A stretch of 64,000 nucleotides of DNA from Isoptericola croceus (GTDB lineage Bacteria > Actinomycetota > Actinomycetes > Actinomycetales > Cellulomonadaceae): contig NZ_JARLLG010000001.1 in NCBI RefSeq assembly GCF_029382255.1, forward strand, positions 806,001 through 870,000, in the 5' to 3' direction. The position numbers and the translations under genes were made by a program. Of the stretch, positions 8,621 to 16,517 are shown piece after piece. The notes under the pieces were generated by a model that ran no database searches, was not told the origin of the DNA, and saw only the letters and a program-made list of their open reading frames with translations. Position 1 is the first letter of the stretch, and each line of letters begins with the position of its first letter.

Positions 8621-8816
8621 GGTCTGTCGGGTGTAGTCCGCTCGTAGCTGCCCGTCCTGAGCCTCTCGGACACGTTCCGAGGAGCAGCGGACGTCGGCCT
8701 GACGAGCAGAAGCACGCGATCCACGTTCCCGACGTCCTGTCATGGTGCCGCCACGGCTGGCCGGAGGCGCGTGGCGGCAGTCCGTCGAGAGACACAGACG
8801 AGAGTTAGCGGAGGAC

Positions 8817-9038
8817 ATGGCAAAGAAGGACGGTGTCATCGAGATCGAGGGCAGCGTGGTCGAGGCCCTGCCGAACGCGATGTTCCGCGTGGAGCTGGCC
8901 AACGGGCACAAGGTTCTCGCGCACATCTCGGGCAAGATGCGGCAGCACTACATCAGGATCCTCCCCGAGGACCGGGTCGTGGTGGAGCTCAGCCCGTACG
9001 ACCTGTCCCGTGGCCGGATCGTCTACCGCTACAAGTAG
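8817..9038 (+). CDS. infA: Translation initiation factor IF-1
   Basis: IF-1 (73 aa) is an OB-fold protein that occupies the 30S A site during initiation. The sequence [20 protein letters not shown], then [27 protein letters not shown], is the standard actinobacterial form. The ATG at 8817 follows GCGGAGG. The frame extends upstream to 8742, but those codons belong to the leader. It begins the alpha operon. Confidence 0.98.
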   Translation: MAKKDGVIEIEGSVVEALPNAMFRVELANGHKVLAHISGKMRQHYIRILPEDRVVVELSPYDLSRGRIVYRYK

Positions 9039-9121
9039 TCGTCATCCCCCCACCCGATCTACATCGCCGCCTGCACGGCCGTCCTCACGGGCCGGCCAGG
9101 GGAGGCGGCGGAGGAACACTG

Positions 9122-9235
9122 ATGAAGGTCAAGCCGAGCGTCAAGAAGATCTGCGACAAGTGCAAGGTGATCCGCCGGCACGGTCGCGTCATGGTGATCT
9201 GCGAGAACCTGCGCCACAAGCAGCGCCAGGGCTGA
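9122..9235 (+). CDS. rpmJ: Large-subunit ribosomal protein L36, zinc type
   Basis: L36 is 37 aa ([20 protein letters not shown] and onward). It binds zinc through Cys11, Cys14, Cys27 and His32 (C-x2-C-x12-C-x4-H), so it is the C+ form. A GGAGG sequence lies upstream. Its position between infA and rpsM is the standard bacterial order. Confidence 0.98.
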   Translation: MKVKPSVKKICDKCKVIRRHGRVMVICENLRHKQRQG

Positions 9236-9418
9236 TCGCAGCAGCATGACTCCGCGGTGCGTCCTGGCACAGGACGCGTCGCGTACAGCGCACCAGCACG
9301 AACCTGGCCGCCCTCCGGGGCGTCAGGGGAACCTCCGGTCCAGGGGCCGGGGCCCGCGGTACTCGCGGGAGGCAGGTGCGGGAGACCTCTGGAGAGCAGT
9401 ACAGGAGCCGGAAGGCAT
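9236..9418 (+). other. Structured 183-base spacer before rpsM
   Basis: Two hairpins can be drawn: GCGTCCTG (9259-9266) with CAGGACGC (9270-9277) around a GCA loop, and CCCGCG (9353-9358) with CGCGGG (9364-9369). No known r-protein leader was recognised. The spacer may hold an autoregulatory site or only an RNA-processing site. Confidence 0.4.
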
Positions 9419-9793
9419 ATGGCACGTCTTGTCGGCGTCGACCTCCCCCGCGAGAAGCGGATCGTGGTCGCGCTCACCTACATCTACGGCGTCGGTCGTA
9501 CCCGCGCCGAGCAGGCCGTCGCGGCGACCGGGGTCTCCCCGGACGCGCGTGTGAAGGAGCTCAGCGACACCGAGCTCGTCGCGCTGCGCGACTTCCTCGA
9601 GGGGAACTACCAGCTCGAGGGTGACCTCCGCCGCGAGGTCGCTGCCGACATCCGCCGCAAGGTGGAGATCGGTACCTACCAGGGTCTGCGTCACCGTCGC
9701 GGACTGCCGGTGCGCGGTCAGCGCACCAAGACCAACGCGCGTACCCGCAAGGGCAAGAAGCGCACCGTCGCGGGCAAGAAGAAGGCCCGCTGA
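9419..9793 (+). CDS. rpsM: Small-subunit ribosomal protein S13
   Basis: S13 (124 aa) lies in the 30S head and forms intersubunit bridges to L5. It begins [20 protein letters not shown] and has the family block [20 protein letters not shown] with the basic tail [20 protein letters not shown]. The ATG at 9419 follows CAGGAGCC. The frame is open from 9257 but the extra 54 residues are not S13-like. Confidence 0.98.
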   Translation: MARLVGVDLPREKRIVVALTYIYGVGRTRAEQAVAATGVSPDARVKELSDTELVALRDFLEGNYQLEGDLRREVAADIRRKVEIGTYQGLRHRRGLPVRGQRTKTNARTRKGKKRTVAGKKKAR

Positions 9794-9873
9794 CGTCAGC
9801 AGTCCGTGGAGCGGGTCAGGCTTCCTGACCTCCGCCCCGGTCCGACGACCTCAGACCAGGAGTATTTGCACAT

Positions 9874-10278
9874 ATGCCTCCCAAGACTCGCGCAGGCGCT
9901 GCGCGCAAGCCCCGCCGCAAGGACAAGAAGAACGTCCCGCTCGGCCAGGCGCACATCAAGAGCACCTTCAACAACACGATCGTGTCGATCACCGACCCGT
10001 CGGGTGCCGTCATCTCGTGGGCCTCTGCCGGCCACGTCGGCTTCAAGGGCTCCCGCAAGTCCACGCCGTACGCCGCGCAGCTGGCCGCCGAGTCGGCAGC
10101 CCGTCGCGCTCAGGAGCACGGCGTCAAGAAGGTCGACGTCTTCGTCAAGGGCCCGGGTTCCGGTCGTGAGACCGCGATCCGCTCCCTGCAGGCGACCGGC
10201 CTCGAGGTCGGCTCGATCCAGGACGTGACGCCGCAGGCGCACAACGGTTGCCGCCCCCCGAAGCGTCGCCGCGTCTGA
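9874..10278 (+). CDS. rpsK: Small-subunit ribosomal protein S11
   Basis: S11 (134 aa) forms part of the 30S platform next to the mRNA exit channel. Characteristic segments are [39 protein letters not shown] and [15 protein letters not shown] at the C-terminus. The next gene is rpoA: rpsD, which sits between them in mycobacteria, is not here. Streptomyces also lack rpsD at this place. Confidence 0.98.
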   Translation: MPPKTRAGAARKPRRKDKKNVPLGQAHIKSTFNNTIVSITDPSGAVISWASAGHVGFKGSRKSTPYAAQLAAESAARRAQEHGVKKVDVFVKGPGSGRETAIRSLQATGLEVGSIQDVTPQAHNGCRPPKRRRV

Positions 10279-10288
10279 CCGTCTCGAC

Positions 10289-10367
10289 TGCCGGCTGGGC
10301 CAGCGGGTGCGCGGCCGGGCGAGTGCCTCGGCTCTCGCCCTCCGTCGCGCCGACGGCTCAGCCGGCA
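10289..10367 (+). other. Inverted repeat in the rpsK-rpoA spacer
   Basis: TGCCGGCTG (10289-10297) is repeated inverted as CAGCCGGCA (10359-10367), with GC-rich sequence between that can fold further. It occupies the middle of a 188-base spacer. It could attenuate transcription into rpoA or mark an RNA-processing point. Confidence 0.4.
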
Positions 10368-10466
10368 ATCTGCCTGGACGGGTGGACCGAGTCCCGTCCA
10401 GGGCCGCGCCAGACCGCGGAGCCGTGATGCGTCATATAGCGGACGCACACTGAAAGGACCAACACA

Positions 10467-11483
10467 GTGCTCATCGCACAGCGCCCGACACTGACCGAAG
10501 AGGTCATCTCGGAGTACCGTTCGCGCTTCTCCATCGAGCCGCTCGAGCCTGGCTTCGGCTACACGCTCGGCAACTCGTTGCGCCGCACGCTGCTGTCGTC
10601 CATCCCGGGCGCAGCGGTCACCTCCATCCGGATCGACGGTGTGCTCCACGAGTTCACCACCGTCCCGGGTGCGAAGGAGGACGTCACCGAGATCATCCTC
10701 AACATCAAGAACCTCGTCGTCTCCTCGGAGAACGACGAGCCGGTCGTGATGTACCTGCGCAAGCAGGGCGCCGGTGCGGCGACCGCGGCGGACATCGTTC
10801 CGCCCGCGGGCGTCGAGGTGCACAACCCCGACCTGCACATCGCGACGCTCAACGACGAGGGCAAGCTCGAGATCGAGCTCACCGTCGAGCGTGGACGTGG
10901 CTACGTGTCGGCCGCGCAGAACAAGGCCCTGGACGCCGAGATCGGCCGCATCCCCGTGGACTCGATCTACTCGCCCGTCCTGAAGGTCACCTACAAGGTC
11001 GAGGCCACCCGTGTCGAGCAGCGCACGGACTTCGACAAGCTGATCGTCGACGTCGAGACCAAGCAGGCCATCGCACCGCGTGACGCGCTCGCGTCGGCCG
11101 GCAAGACCCTCGTCGAGCTGTTCGGCCTCGCCCGGGAGCTCAACGTCGAGGCGGAGGGCATCGAGATCGGCCCGTCGCCGACGGACACCGCGCTGGCCGC
11201 GGACCTCGCGCTGCCGATCGAGGAGCTCAACCTCACCATCCGGTCGTACAACTGCCTCAAGCGCGAGGGCATCCACCAGGTCGGTGAGCTGGTCGCGCGC
11301 AGCGAGGCGGACCTGCTGGACATCCGCAACTTCGGTGCGAAGTCGATCAACGAGGTCAAGGAAAAGCTCGCGGAGCTGGGGCTTGCACTCAAGGACTCGC
11401 CGCTCGACTTCGACGCCTCCGGCGCGCAGTACTTCAGCGGCGGGGACGACGAGGCCTCGTACACCGACGAGCAGACGTACTGA
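10467..11483 (+). CDS. rpoA: RNA polymerase alpha subunit
   Basis: Alpha (338 aa) dimerises to start RNA polymerase assembly and contacts promoter UP elements and activators. The N-terminal domain has [20 protein letters not shown] and the loop around [14 protein letters not shown]. The C-terminal domain, from about residue 250, has [19 protein letters not shown] and [20 protein letters not shown]. It starts with GTG after GAAAGGA. The C-terminal tail is acidic and short. Confidence 0.98.
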   Translation: MLIAQRPTLTEEVISEYRSRFSIEPLEPGFGYTLGNSLRRTLLSSIPGAAVTSIRIDGVLHEFTTVPGAKEDVTEIILNIKNLVVSSENDEPVVMYLRKQGAGAATAADIVPPAGVEVHNPDLHIATLNDEGKLEIELTVERGRGYVSAAQNKALDAEIGRIPVDSIYSPVLKVTYKVEATRVEQRTDFDKLIVDVETKQAIAPRDALASAGKTLVELFGLARELNVEAEGIEIGPSPTDTALAADLALPIEELNLTIRSYNCLKREGIHQVGELVARSEADLLDIRNFGAKSINEVKEKLAELGLALKDSPLDFDASGAQYFSGGDDEASYTDEQTY

Positions 11484-11559
11484 CGCACCGCGCCCGCAGC
11501 GGCCCCGCTCGACATGACGGGGCCGCGCGGCGCGGTACCACCCTCAAGGAGAACCAGAA

Positions 11560-12084
11560 ATGCCTACCCCCACCAAGGGTCCGCGGCTCGGTGGCAGCCC
11601 CGCTCACGAGCGCCTGATCCTCGCGAACCTGTCGACGGCGCTCTTCGAGCACGGCCGCATCACCACGACCGAGACGAAGGCCAAGCGGCTGCGTCCGACC
11701 GCCGAGCGTCTCATCACGCTCGCCAAGCGTGGCGACCTGCACTCCCGCCGTCGGGTCCTGACCGTCGTGCGCGACAAGTCCGTCGTGCACACCCTGTTCA
11801 CCGAGATCGCCCCGGCCATGGCCGAGCGCAACGGTGGCTACACGCGCATCACGAAGGTCGGCAACCGTAAGGGCGACAACGCCCCCATGGCGGTCATCGA
11901 GCTCGTGACCGAGCCGGTCAGCCCGAAGCAGGCCGTCGTGGCCGAGGCCACGAAGTCCGCTCAGAAGGCCGCGAAGTCGGACGAGAAGCCCGCCGAGGAG
12001 GCACCCGCCGCCGCGGAGGCCACCGAGGCACCGGTCGAGTCGACCGAGACCGAGGCTCCGGCCGAGGAGAAGAAGGAGGACTGA
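11560..12084 (+). CDS. rplQ: Large-subunit ribosomal protein L17
   Basis: L17 (174 aa) lies near the tunnel exit. The conserved part, about residues 1-118, has [20 protein letters not shown] and [20 protein letters not shown]. An Ala/Glu/Lys-rich tail of about 50 residues follows, common in actinobacterial L17. AAGGAGAACC precedes the ATG. The gene ends the alpha operon, with a hairpin 23 bases after the stop. Confidence 0.98.
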   Translation: MPTPTKGPRLGGSPAHERLILANLSTALFEHGRITTTETKAKRLRPTAERLITLAKRGDLHSRRRVLTVVRDKSVVHTLFTEIAPAMAERNGGYTRITKVGNRKGDNAPMAVIELVTEPVSPKQAVVAEATKSAQKAAKSDEKPAEEAPAAAEATEAPVESTETEAPAEEKKED

Positions 12085-12106
12085 GTCCTCTCCTTCCAGC
12101 GGTCGC

Positions 12107-12147
12107 CCGAGGGCCCCGAACCACCTGAGGTGGTGCGGGGCCCTCGG
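12107..12147 (+). terminator. Terminator hairpin after rplQ
   Basis: CCGAGGGCCCCG (12107-12118) pairs with CGGGGCCCTCGG (12136-12147), and the inner ACCACC/GGTGGT extends the stem across one mismatch to a TGA loop. It is a strong GC-rich stem without a long U-tract. It should close the alpha operon. Confidence 0.8.
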
Positions 12148-12153
12148 CGTTCC

Positions 12154-12159
12154 TACGGT
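12154..12159 (+). promoter_or_regulatory. Candidate -10 (TACGGT) for a leaderless hydrolase mRNA
   Basis: TACGGT lies 6 bases before the ATG at 12166, so the predicted transcription start coincides with the start codon. No -35 was recognised and there is no ribosome-binding site. Confidence 0.35.
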
Positions 12160-12165
12160 GGGGTC

Positions 12166-12912
12166 ATGCTCCCGGTGGTGCTCCTGCACGGGTCTCGGAC
12201 CTCGCGAACCATGTGGCGGCGCCAGGTCGGCGTCCTCCGGGAGGCGGGTGTCCCGACGACGGCGCCGGACCTTCCCGGTCACGGTGCGCGGCGCGGCGAG
12301 CGCTTCAGCCTGGACGGGGCGGTGAGCACCGTGCACGACGCGGTCGCGCAGGCCGGCGGCCGGGCGCTCGTCGTGGGCCTGTCTCTCGGGGGCTACGTGG
12401 CCATCGAGCATCGTGCCCGGTCCCCGGAGCAGTGCGCCGGCCTCGTCGCCGCGTCGTGCTGCACGAGCCCCGACGTGCCTCTGCGCAGTGGTTGGCTGCG
12501 GCTCGCCCGCTGGATCGAACGGTGGCCGGACTCCGGTGCCCGGCTCAACGAGGCGCTGGTGCGCGGCATGCTCGACGCCGAGTCCGGACAGGACCTGGCG
12601 GCCGGAGGCTTCGCGTTGGAGGTCATGGCAGACGTGCTCGACGAGGTGGGCCGGATCGACACCCGCGCCGACCTCCGGGCGACGGACAGCCCGGTATGGC
12701 TCGTCAACGGGCAGTGGGACCACTTCCGCGGACAGGAGCGCTCGATGCTCGCCGCGGCCCGCGCCGGGGGAGCGGACGCGCACCTCGTCGTCGTGCCGCG
12801 CGCCCGGCACCTTGTCAGCCTGGACCAGCCGGTCGCCTTCAGCCGCGCCGTGCTGGAGGCGCACGCGGCCGTGGACGCCCGGGAGGAGGCACGACCCGCC
12901 GTCGGGCAGTAG
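12166..12912 (+). CDS. Alpha/beta hydrolase, substrate unknown
   Basis: A cytosolic alpha/beta-hydrolase-fold protein of 248 aa. The nucleophile elbow GLSLGG places Ser73, the oxyanion region is LLHGSRTS, the acid is probably Asp in NGQWDHFRGQE, and the catalytic His is in ARHLVSLDQP. This layout fits small esterases and lactonases, but the substrate cannot be read from sequence. I chose ATG 12166, because a GTG at 12130 lies inside the terminator stem. It converges on the ROK gene, 1 base away. Confidence 0.85.
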   Translation: MLPVVLLHGSRTSRTMWRRQVGVLREAGVPTTAPDLPGHGARRGERFSLDGAVSTVHDAVAQAGGRALVVGLSLGGYVAIEHRARSPEQCAGLVAASCCTSPDVPLRSGWLRLARWIERWPDSGARLNEALVRGMLDAESGQDLAAGGFALEVMADVLDEVGRIDTRADLRATDSPVWLVNGQWDHFRGQERSMLAAARAGGADAHLVVVPRARHLVSLDQPVAFSRAVLEAHAAVDAREEARPAVGQ

Positions 12913-12913
12913 G

Positions 12914-13660
12914 TCAGTCCACGAGCAGGTCCCAGGCCCGCGCGCCGCCCACCAGCGCGGCCGAGTTCGGCACGACCACGACGTCGTCCCCCAGTCGCTC
13001 GAGGGCCGACGGCGTGATCCGCCGTGCGTTCCCGCCACCCAGGTAGAGCCGGTCCCACCAGAAGACGGGCCGCATGCCCTCGACGACCGCCACCACCCGC
13101 CGCGACCACAGCCCGTCGCCGAGCCGGCGCCGCTCAGGCTCCCCGACGTAGGCGTCGTAGGTGGTGCTGCGGCGCACCGGCGCGCGGGACCACTCCAGGT
13201 GCGGGGCGAGCCGGCCGCCGTCGAACAGTGCGGAGCCGAGACCTGTGCCGAGGGTGAGGACCAGCTCGACGCCGGACGACGCGATCACCCCTGCCCCGTG
13301 GACCTCGGCGTCGTTGAGCACGAGCGCGGGAAGGCCGAGCCGGTCGCTCAGCGCCGCGCGCACGTCGAAGCTGCTCCAGGCCGCCACGAGCTCGGGGACG
13401 ACGCGGGTGCGCGGGCCTGCGCGGGTCACGTAGTGCGGGGTGTGGACGACCACGCCGTGACGGACCATACCGGGCATGCCGAGCGTCACCCGGCCTGCGG
13501 CCGGCAACCCCGCGGCGATCTCGGCCACGGTGTCGACGAGCAGCGTCGGGTGGAGCGGGTAGGGCGTCGGGACGCGGACGGGTGCGGCGTGGGCAGTGCC
13601 GGCGGCGTCGAGCACGTTCGCCTTGATGCCGCCACCGCCACAGTCCACCGCGAGGGTCAT
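12914..13660 (-). CDS. ROK-family protein, polyphosphate-glucokinase-like
   Basis: The protein (248 aa) has the actin-like kinase fold of ROK sugar kinases. The N-terminal phosphate loop reads DCGGGGIKANVLD, with Gly where most family members have Ser or Thr. The catalytic Asp is probably in LVLNDAEVHGAG, and LTLGTGLGSALFDGG is the adenosine/phosphate-2 motif. Family resemblance suggests ATP- or polyphosphate-dependent phosphorylation of a sugar, with the substrate unknown. The ATG at 13660 (MTLAVDCG) is chosen over a longer frame to 13738. Confidence 0.8.
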   Translation of the reverse strand: MTLAVDCGGGGIKANVLDAAGTAHAAPVRVPTPYPLHPTLLVDTVAEIAAGLPAAGRVTLGMPGMVRHGVVVHTPHYVTRAGPRTRVVPELVAAWSSFDVRAALSDRLGLPALVLNDAEVHGAGVIASSGVELVLTLGTGLGSALFDGGRLAPHLEWSRAPVRRSTTYDAYVGEPERRRLGDGLWSRRVVAVVEGMRPVFWWDRLYLGGGNARRITPSALERLGDDVVVVPNSAALVGGARAWDLLVD

Positions 13661-13688
13661 GAGATCGGCCACGGCCCCATCATCCGGT

Positions 13689-13694
13689 GAGAAT
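13689..13694 (+). promoter_or_regulatory. Candidate -10 (GAGAAT) for a leaderless truA mRNA
   Basis: GAGAAT ends 6 bases before the GTG at 13701, placing the expected transcription start on the start codon. No clear -35 or ribosome-binding site is present. Confidence 0.4.
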
Positions 13695-13700
13695 GGTCCC

Positions 13701-14657
13701 GTGAGCACCTCGACATCCCCGAAACCGGCGGACGCCACGGCGCGCCGCGCCGACGCGGCCTCTTCGTCCGGCGTGCCCGACGGCGGGACCGTGCGTGTCC
13801 GCCTCGATCTCGGCTATGCGGGCACGCACTTCGCGGGCTGGGCGACGCAGCCGCGCCTGCGCACCGTGCAGGGTGTCCTCGAGGACGCCCTGTCCACGAT
13901 CGTGCGCACCGAGGCGCTCGGTCTGCCGCGGCCACGGCTGACGGTGGCGGGTCGGACCGATGCCGGGGTGCACGCCCGCGGGCAGGTGGCACACGTCGAC
14001 CTGCCCGCGAGGCGTTGGGAGGCGATGCCGGGCCGGTCCGACCGGTCACCGGGGCGGGCGTTGGTCGACCGGCTGTCGGGGGTGCTGCCGCCCGACGTCG
14101 TCGTGCACCGTGCGAGCCTCGCGCCCGAGGGGTTCGACGCGCGGTTCTCAGCGGCCAACCGGACCTATCGGTACCGCATCGCCGACAGCCCTGCGGAACG
14201 TGACCCCCTGCGGCGCGACTGGGTGCTGTGGCACCGCCGCGAGCTCGACGTGGAGGCCATGCACGTCGCGGCGCAGCCGCTCGTCGGCCTGCACGACTTC
14301 GCGGCCTACTGCCGGCCGCGCGAGGGCGCGACCACCATCCGTGAGCTGACCCGCTTCGACTGGACGCGCCCCGCCGCCGGGCCGGACGCCGGACTCGTCG
14401 TCGCGGTGGTCGAGGCGGACGCGTTCTGCCACTCCATGGTGCGGGCGCTCGTCGGGATGTCGCTCGCCGTGGGGGAGGGGCGCCAGACGCCGGACGCCCC
14501 TGCTGAGGTTCTTGCCGGTGGCAGCCGGTCGGCAGCGGCAGCCGTCGCCCCCGCGCGGGGACTCACGCTGGAGCACGTGGAGTACCCCCCGGACGCCGAG
14601 CTCGGACCGCGTGCGGCCCGCATCCGGGCTCGTCGTTCCGCCGACGAGCTGAGGTAG
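13701..14657 (+). CDS. truA: tRNA pseudouridine synthase A
   Basis: TruA (318 aa) makes pseudouridine at tRNA positions 38-40 in the anticodon arm. The catalytic Asp is at about residue 87 in TVAGRTDAGVHARGQVAH. Other family blocks are LDLGYAGTHFAGWATQP, FSAANRTYRYRI and VVEADAFCHSMVRALVG. An N-terminal extension of about 28 residues is rich in Ser, Ala and Asp. It sits next to the r-protein genes, as in many actinobacteria, divergent from the ROK gene with 40 bases between. Confidence 0.95.
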   Translation: MSTSTSPKPADATARRADAASSSGVPDGGTVRVRLDLGYAGTHFAGWATQPRLRTVQGVLEDALSTIVRTEALGLPRPRLTVAGRTDAGVHARGQVAHVDLPARRWEAMPGRSDRSPGRALVDRLSGVLPPDVVVHRASLAPEGFDARFSAANRTYRYRIADSPAERDPLRRDWVLWHRRELDVEAMHVAAQPLVGLHDFAAYCRPREGATTIRELTRFDWTRPAAGPDAGLVVAVVEADAFCHSMVRALVGMSLAVGEGRQTPDAPAEVLAGGSRSAAAAVAPARGLTLEHVEYPPDAELGPRAARIRARRSADELR

Positions 14658-14658
14658 C

Positions 14659-14686
14659 GCGCGGCGCTGCGGCTCACGGCTCGGTG
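14659..14686 (+). repeat. 28-base direct repeat, copy 1
   Basis: The 28 bases beginning GCGCGGCGCTGCGG and ending CACGGCTCGGTG are identical to 14751-14778. This copy lies just after the truA stop and duplicates the 3' end of the DUF5709 gene, including its stop codon on the minus strand. Confidence 0.85.
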
Positions 14687-14750
14687 CTGGGGGTCGCCGT
14701 GTGCCTGCGCTCTGCTGCGGGCGGCGGCCTCGTTCCTCGGCCGTCACCCT

Positions 14751-14778
14751 GCGCGGCGCTGCGGCTCACGGCTCGGTG
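14751..14778 (+). repeat. 28-base direct repeat, copy 2
   Basis: Identical to 14659-14686 and separated from it by 64 unrelated bases. It spans the last codons and stop of the DUF5709 gene (minus strand, ending VTEP). The pair looks like a short duplication of a gene end. Confidence 0.85.
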
Positions 14779-15179
14779 ACCCAGTGGACGGCGGCCTCTT
14801 CCGCGCTGGCCCCCGCACCGTCGATCCCGGCATCGGTTCCGTAGACGTCGTTGTGGCGAGCTCCGTCGGCCCCGGGGTCGGCGCCCACGTCCTCGACGAG
14901 GCGTCCCGCCCGGGCCGTGTCCGGCCTGTCCAGCGGGTCCGCCTCCCACACGTCGGGCTCCTCCTCGGCGAGCCGCTGGTCGAGCGGCTCACCATGGGAC
15001 TCCTCCCAGGACGTCTCGCCCCAGTGGTTGCTGCGGGGGCGCTCCGGCGGGGAGTAGCCCTCGTCGAGCGCGTCCCGGGTCCCACGGTCGAGCAGGGTGT
15101 CCTCGGTGGGCAGCTGGTTGCCGTCCCCCTCGGTGCCGAGCTCGGGGTCCGGTCGTGTCCCTGGCGTGTCTTCGGTCAT
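14766..15179 (-). CDS. DUF5709-family acidic protein
   Basis: A predicted cytosolic protein of 137 aa with no membrane segment. The core LLDRGTRDALDEGYSPPERP and the later ESHGEPLDQRLAEEEPDVWE match the actinobacterial family DUF5709, whose function is unknown. The protein is strongly acidic and rich in Asp, Glu and Gly, and probably partly disordered. The ATG at 15179 has GGAGG just upstream. It faces truA tail to tail and diverges from rplM. Confidence 0.8.
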   Translation of the reverse strand: MTEDTPGTRPDPELGTEGDGNQLPTEDTLLDRGTRDALDEGYSPPERPRSNHWGETSWEESHGEPLDQRLAEEEPDVWEADPLDRPDTARAGRLVEDVGADPGADGARHNDVYGTDAGIDGAGASAEEAAVHWVTEP

Positions 15180-15251
15180 GCCTCCACCGTGCACCTCGAC
15201 CGCTGGGCGCGCAGCCCGGGAGGGGATGCGACCGAGGTGATGCACGTCGCT

Positions 15252-15281
15252 TTGACCACCACGACGGCGTGCCGCTAGACT
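15252..15281 (+). promoter_or_regulatory. rplM-rpsI promoter
   Basis: TTGACC (15252-15257) and TAGACT (15276-15281) are 18 bases apart, the best vegetative promoter match in the window. Transcription from about 15288 would give rplM a leader of about 155 bases. Confidence 0.7.
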
Positions 15282-15349
15282 GACTAGTCGTTGTGCTATG
15301 CCCCGGCGTCCCGCGCCGTCGACGTTCCCACCGTCAGACGGCGCAAGGG

Positions 15350-15413
15350 CCAGGACGCCGTCCTGGGGCCCCGCGTACAACATCTGACTCATCGGGCGCC
15401 GCTTCTCGCCCGA
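15350..15413 (+). other. Structured rplM mRNA leader
   Basis: Two stem-loops lie in the leader: CCAGGAC (15350-15356) with GTCCTGG (15360-15366), and TCGGGCG (15392-15398) with CGCCCGA (15407-15413). The second ends 30 bases before the GTG. L13 operon leaders regulate rplM in other phyla, but this one does not match a motif I know. Confidence 0.45.
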
Positions 15414-15443
15414 CGACACCGACCACGAAAAAGGTTACGAACC

Positions 15444-15893
15444 GTGCGTACGTACACCCCGAAGCCCGGCGACGTCCAGCGTGACTGGCACGTCGTCGAC
15501 GCGACCGACGTCGTCCTGGGCCGCCTGGCCAGCCAGGTCGCCACACTCTTGCGCGGGAAGCACAAGCCGACCTTCGCGCCGCACGTCGACGGCGGTGACT
15601 TCGTCATCGTCATCAACGCGGACAAGGTCGCCCTCTCCGGCAACAAGCGCGAGGACAAGCTCGCCTACCGCCACTCCGGCTACCCGGGCGGCCTCCGTTC
15701 TGTCAAGTACGGCGACCTCCTCGAGAACAACCCCGAGGAGGCCGTGGAGAAGGCCGTGCGCGGCATGCTCCCCAAGAACACGCTCGGGCGCGAGCAGCTC
15801 AAGAAGCTGAAGGTCTACCGCGGTGCGGAGCACCCGCACGCGGCCCAGACGCCCCAGCCTTTCGAGATCACCCAGCTTTCGCAGCAGGCCTGA
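15444..15893 (+). CDS. rplM: Large-subunit ribosomal protein L13
   Basis: L13 (149 aa) is an early 23S rRNA binder. It begins [20 protein letters not shown] and has the family blocks [19 protein letters not shown] and [21 protein letters not shown] chose GTG 15444. The frame is open back to 15291 but that stretch is promoter and leader. It forms an operon with rpsI, as in most bacteria. Confidence 0.97.
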   Translation: MRTYTPKPGDVQRDWHVVDATDVVLGRLASQVATLLRGKHKPTFAPHVDGGDFVIVINADKVALSGNKREDKLAYRHSGYPGGLRSVKYGDLLENNPEEAVEKAVRGMLPKNTLGREQLKKLKVYRGAEHPHAAQTPQPFEITQLSQQA

Positions 15894-15925
15894 GCCGCTG
15901 CCCGATGCCGAGCGAAGGAAACACT

Positions 15926-16414
15926 GTGGCTGACACCACCGTCGACACCGAGCTGGACGAGAACACGCCCAGCAACTACACCACCGAGACCGCGGCCCCC
16001 GTGGCCAACGGCGGTCAGTCCATCACTGCCCCGGGCCAGGCCCTGGGTCGCCGCAAGGAGGCCGTGGCACGAGTGCGCCTCGTCCCCGGCACCGGCCAGT
16101 GGAAGATCAACGGCCGTACCCTCGAGGACTACTTCCCGAACAAGGTGCACCAGCAGCTGGTCAACGACCCGCTGAAGCTGGTCGAGGTCGAGGGGCGTTT
16201 CGACGTCATCGCCCGCATCACGGGCGGCGGTCCCTCGGGCCAGGCCGGTGCGCTGCGCCTGGGCATCTCGCGCGCGCTCAACGAGATCGACCGTGACGCG
16301 AACCGTGCGGCCCTCAAGAAGGCCGGCTTCCTCACCCGCGACCCCCGTGCCGTGGAGAGCAAGAAGGCCGGTCTCAAGAAGGCCCGCAAGGCTCCGCAGT
16401 ACTCGAAGCGCTGA
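15926..16414 (+). CDS. rpsI: Small-subunit ribosomal protein S9
   Basis: S9 (162 aa) reaches toward P-site tRNA with its basic C-terminus, here [12 protein letters not shown]. The conserved core begins at about residue 40 with [19 protein letters not shown] 35-residue Thr/Glu/Ala-rich extension precedes it, as in other actinobacteria. The GTG at 15926 has GAAGGAAA at the right distance. An ATG at 15905 without a site is less likely. Confidence 0.96.
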   Translation: MADTTVDTELDENTPSNYTTETAAPVANGGQSITAPGQALGRRKEAVARVRLVPGTGQWKINGRTLEDYFPNKVHQQLVNDPLKLVEVEGRFDVIARITGGGPSGQAGALRLGISRALNEIDRDANRAALKKAGFLTRDPRAVESKKAGLKKARKAPQYSKR

Positions 16415-16430
16415 TCCGTCGCTTCCGCGC

Positions 16431-16460
16431 ACGGCCCCGTCGGTACTCCGGCGGGGCCGT
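16431..16460 (+). terminator. Terminator hairpin after rpsI
   Basis: ACGGCCCCGTCGG (16431-16443) pairs with CCGGCGGGGCCGT (16448-16460) around a TACT loop, with one G-U pair. It lies 17 bases after the S9 stop and should close the rplM-rpsI operon. Confidence 0.8.
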
Positions 16461-16517
16461 CCGCATGTTCGGACGCACTACGATCGTCCGAGCGCCCACT
16501 CGAGAGGACGAGAACTG

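Noticed and set aside
8593-8808. A 71-codon plus-strand frame in the infA leader
   Set aside because: It overlaps the predicted promoter, has no ribosome-binding site and resembles no known leader peptide.
10279-10466. Missing rpsD between rpsK and rpoA as an anomaly
   Set aside because: rpsD lies elsewhere in several actinobacterial lineages, including Streptomyces, so absence here is not unusual.
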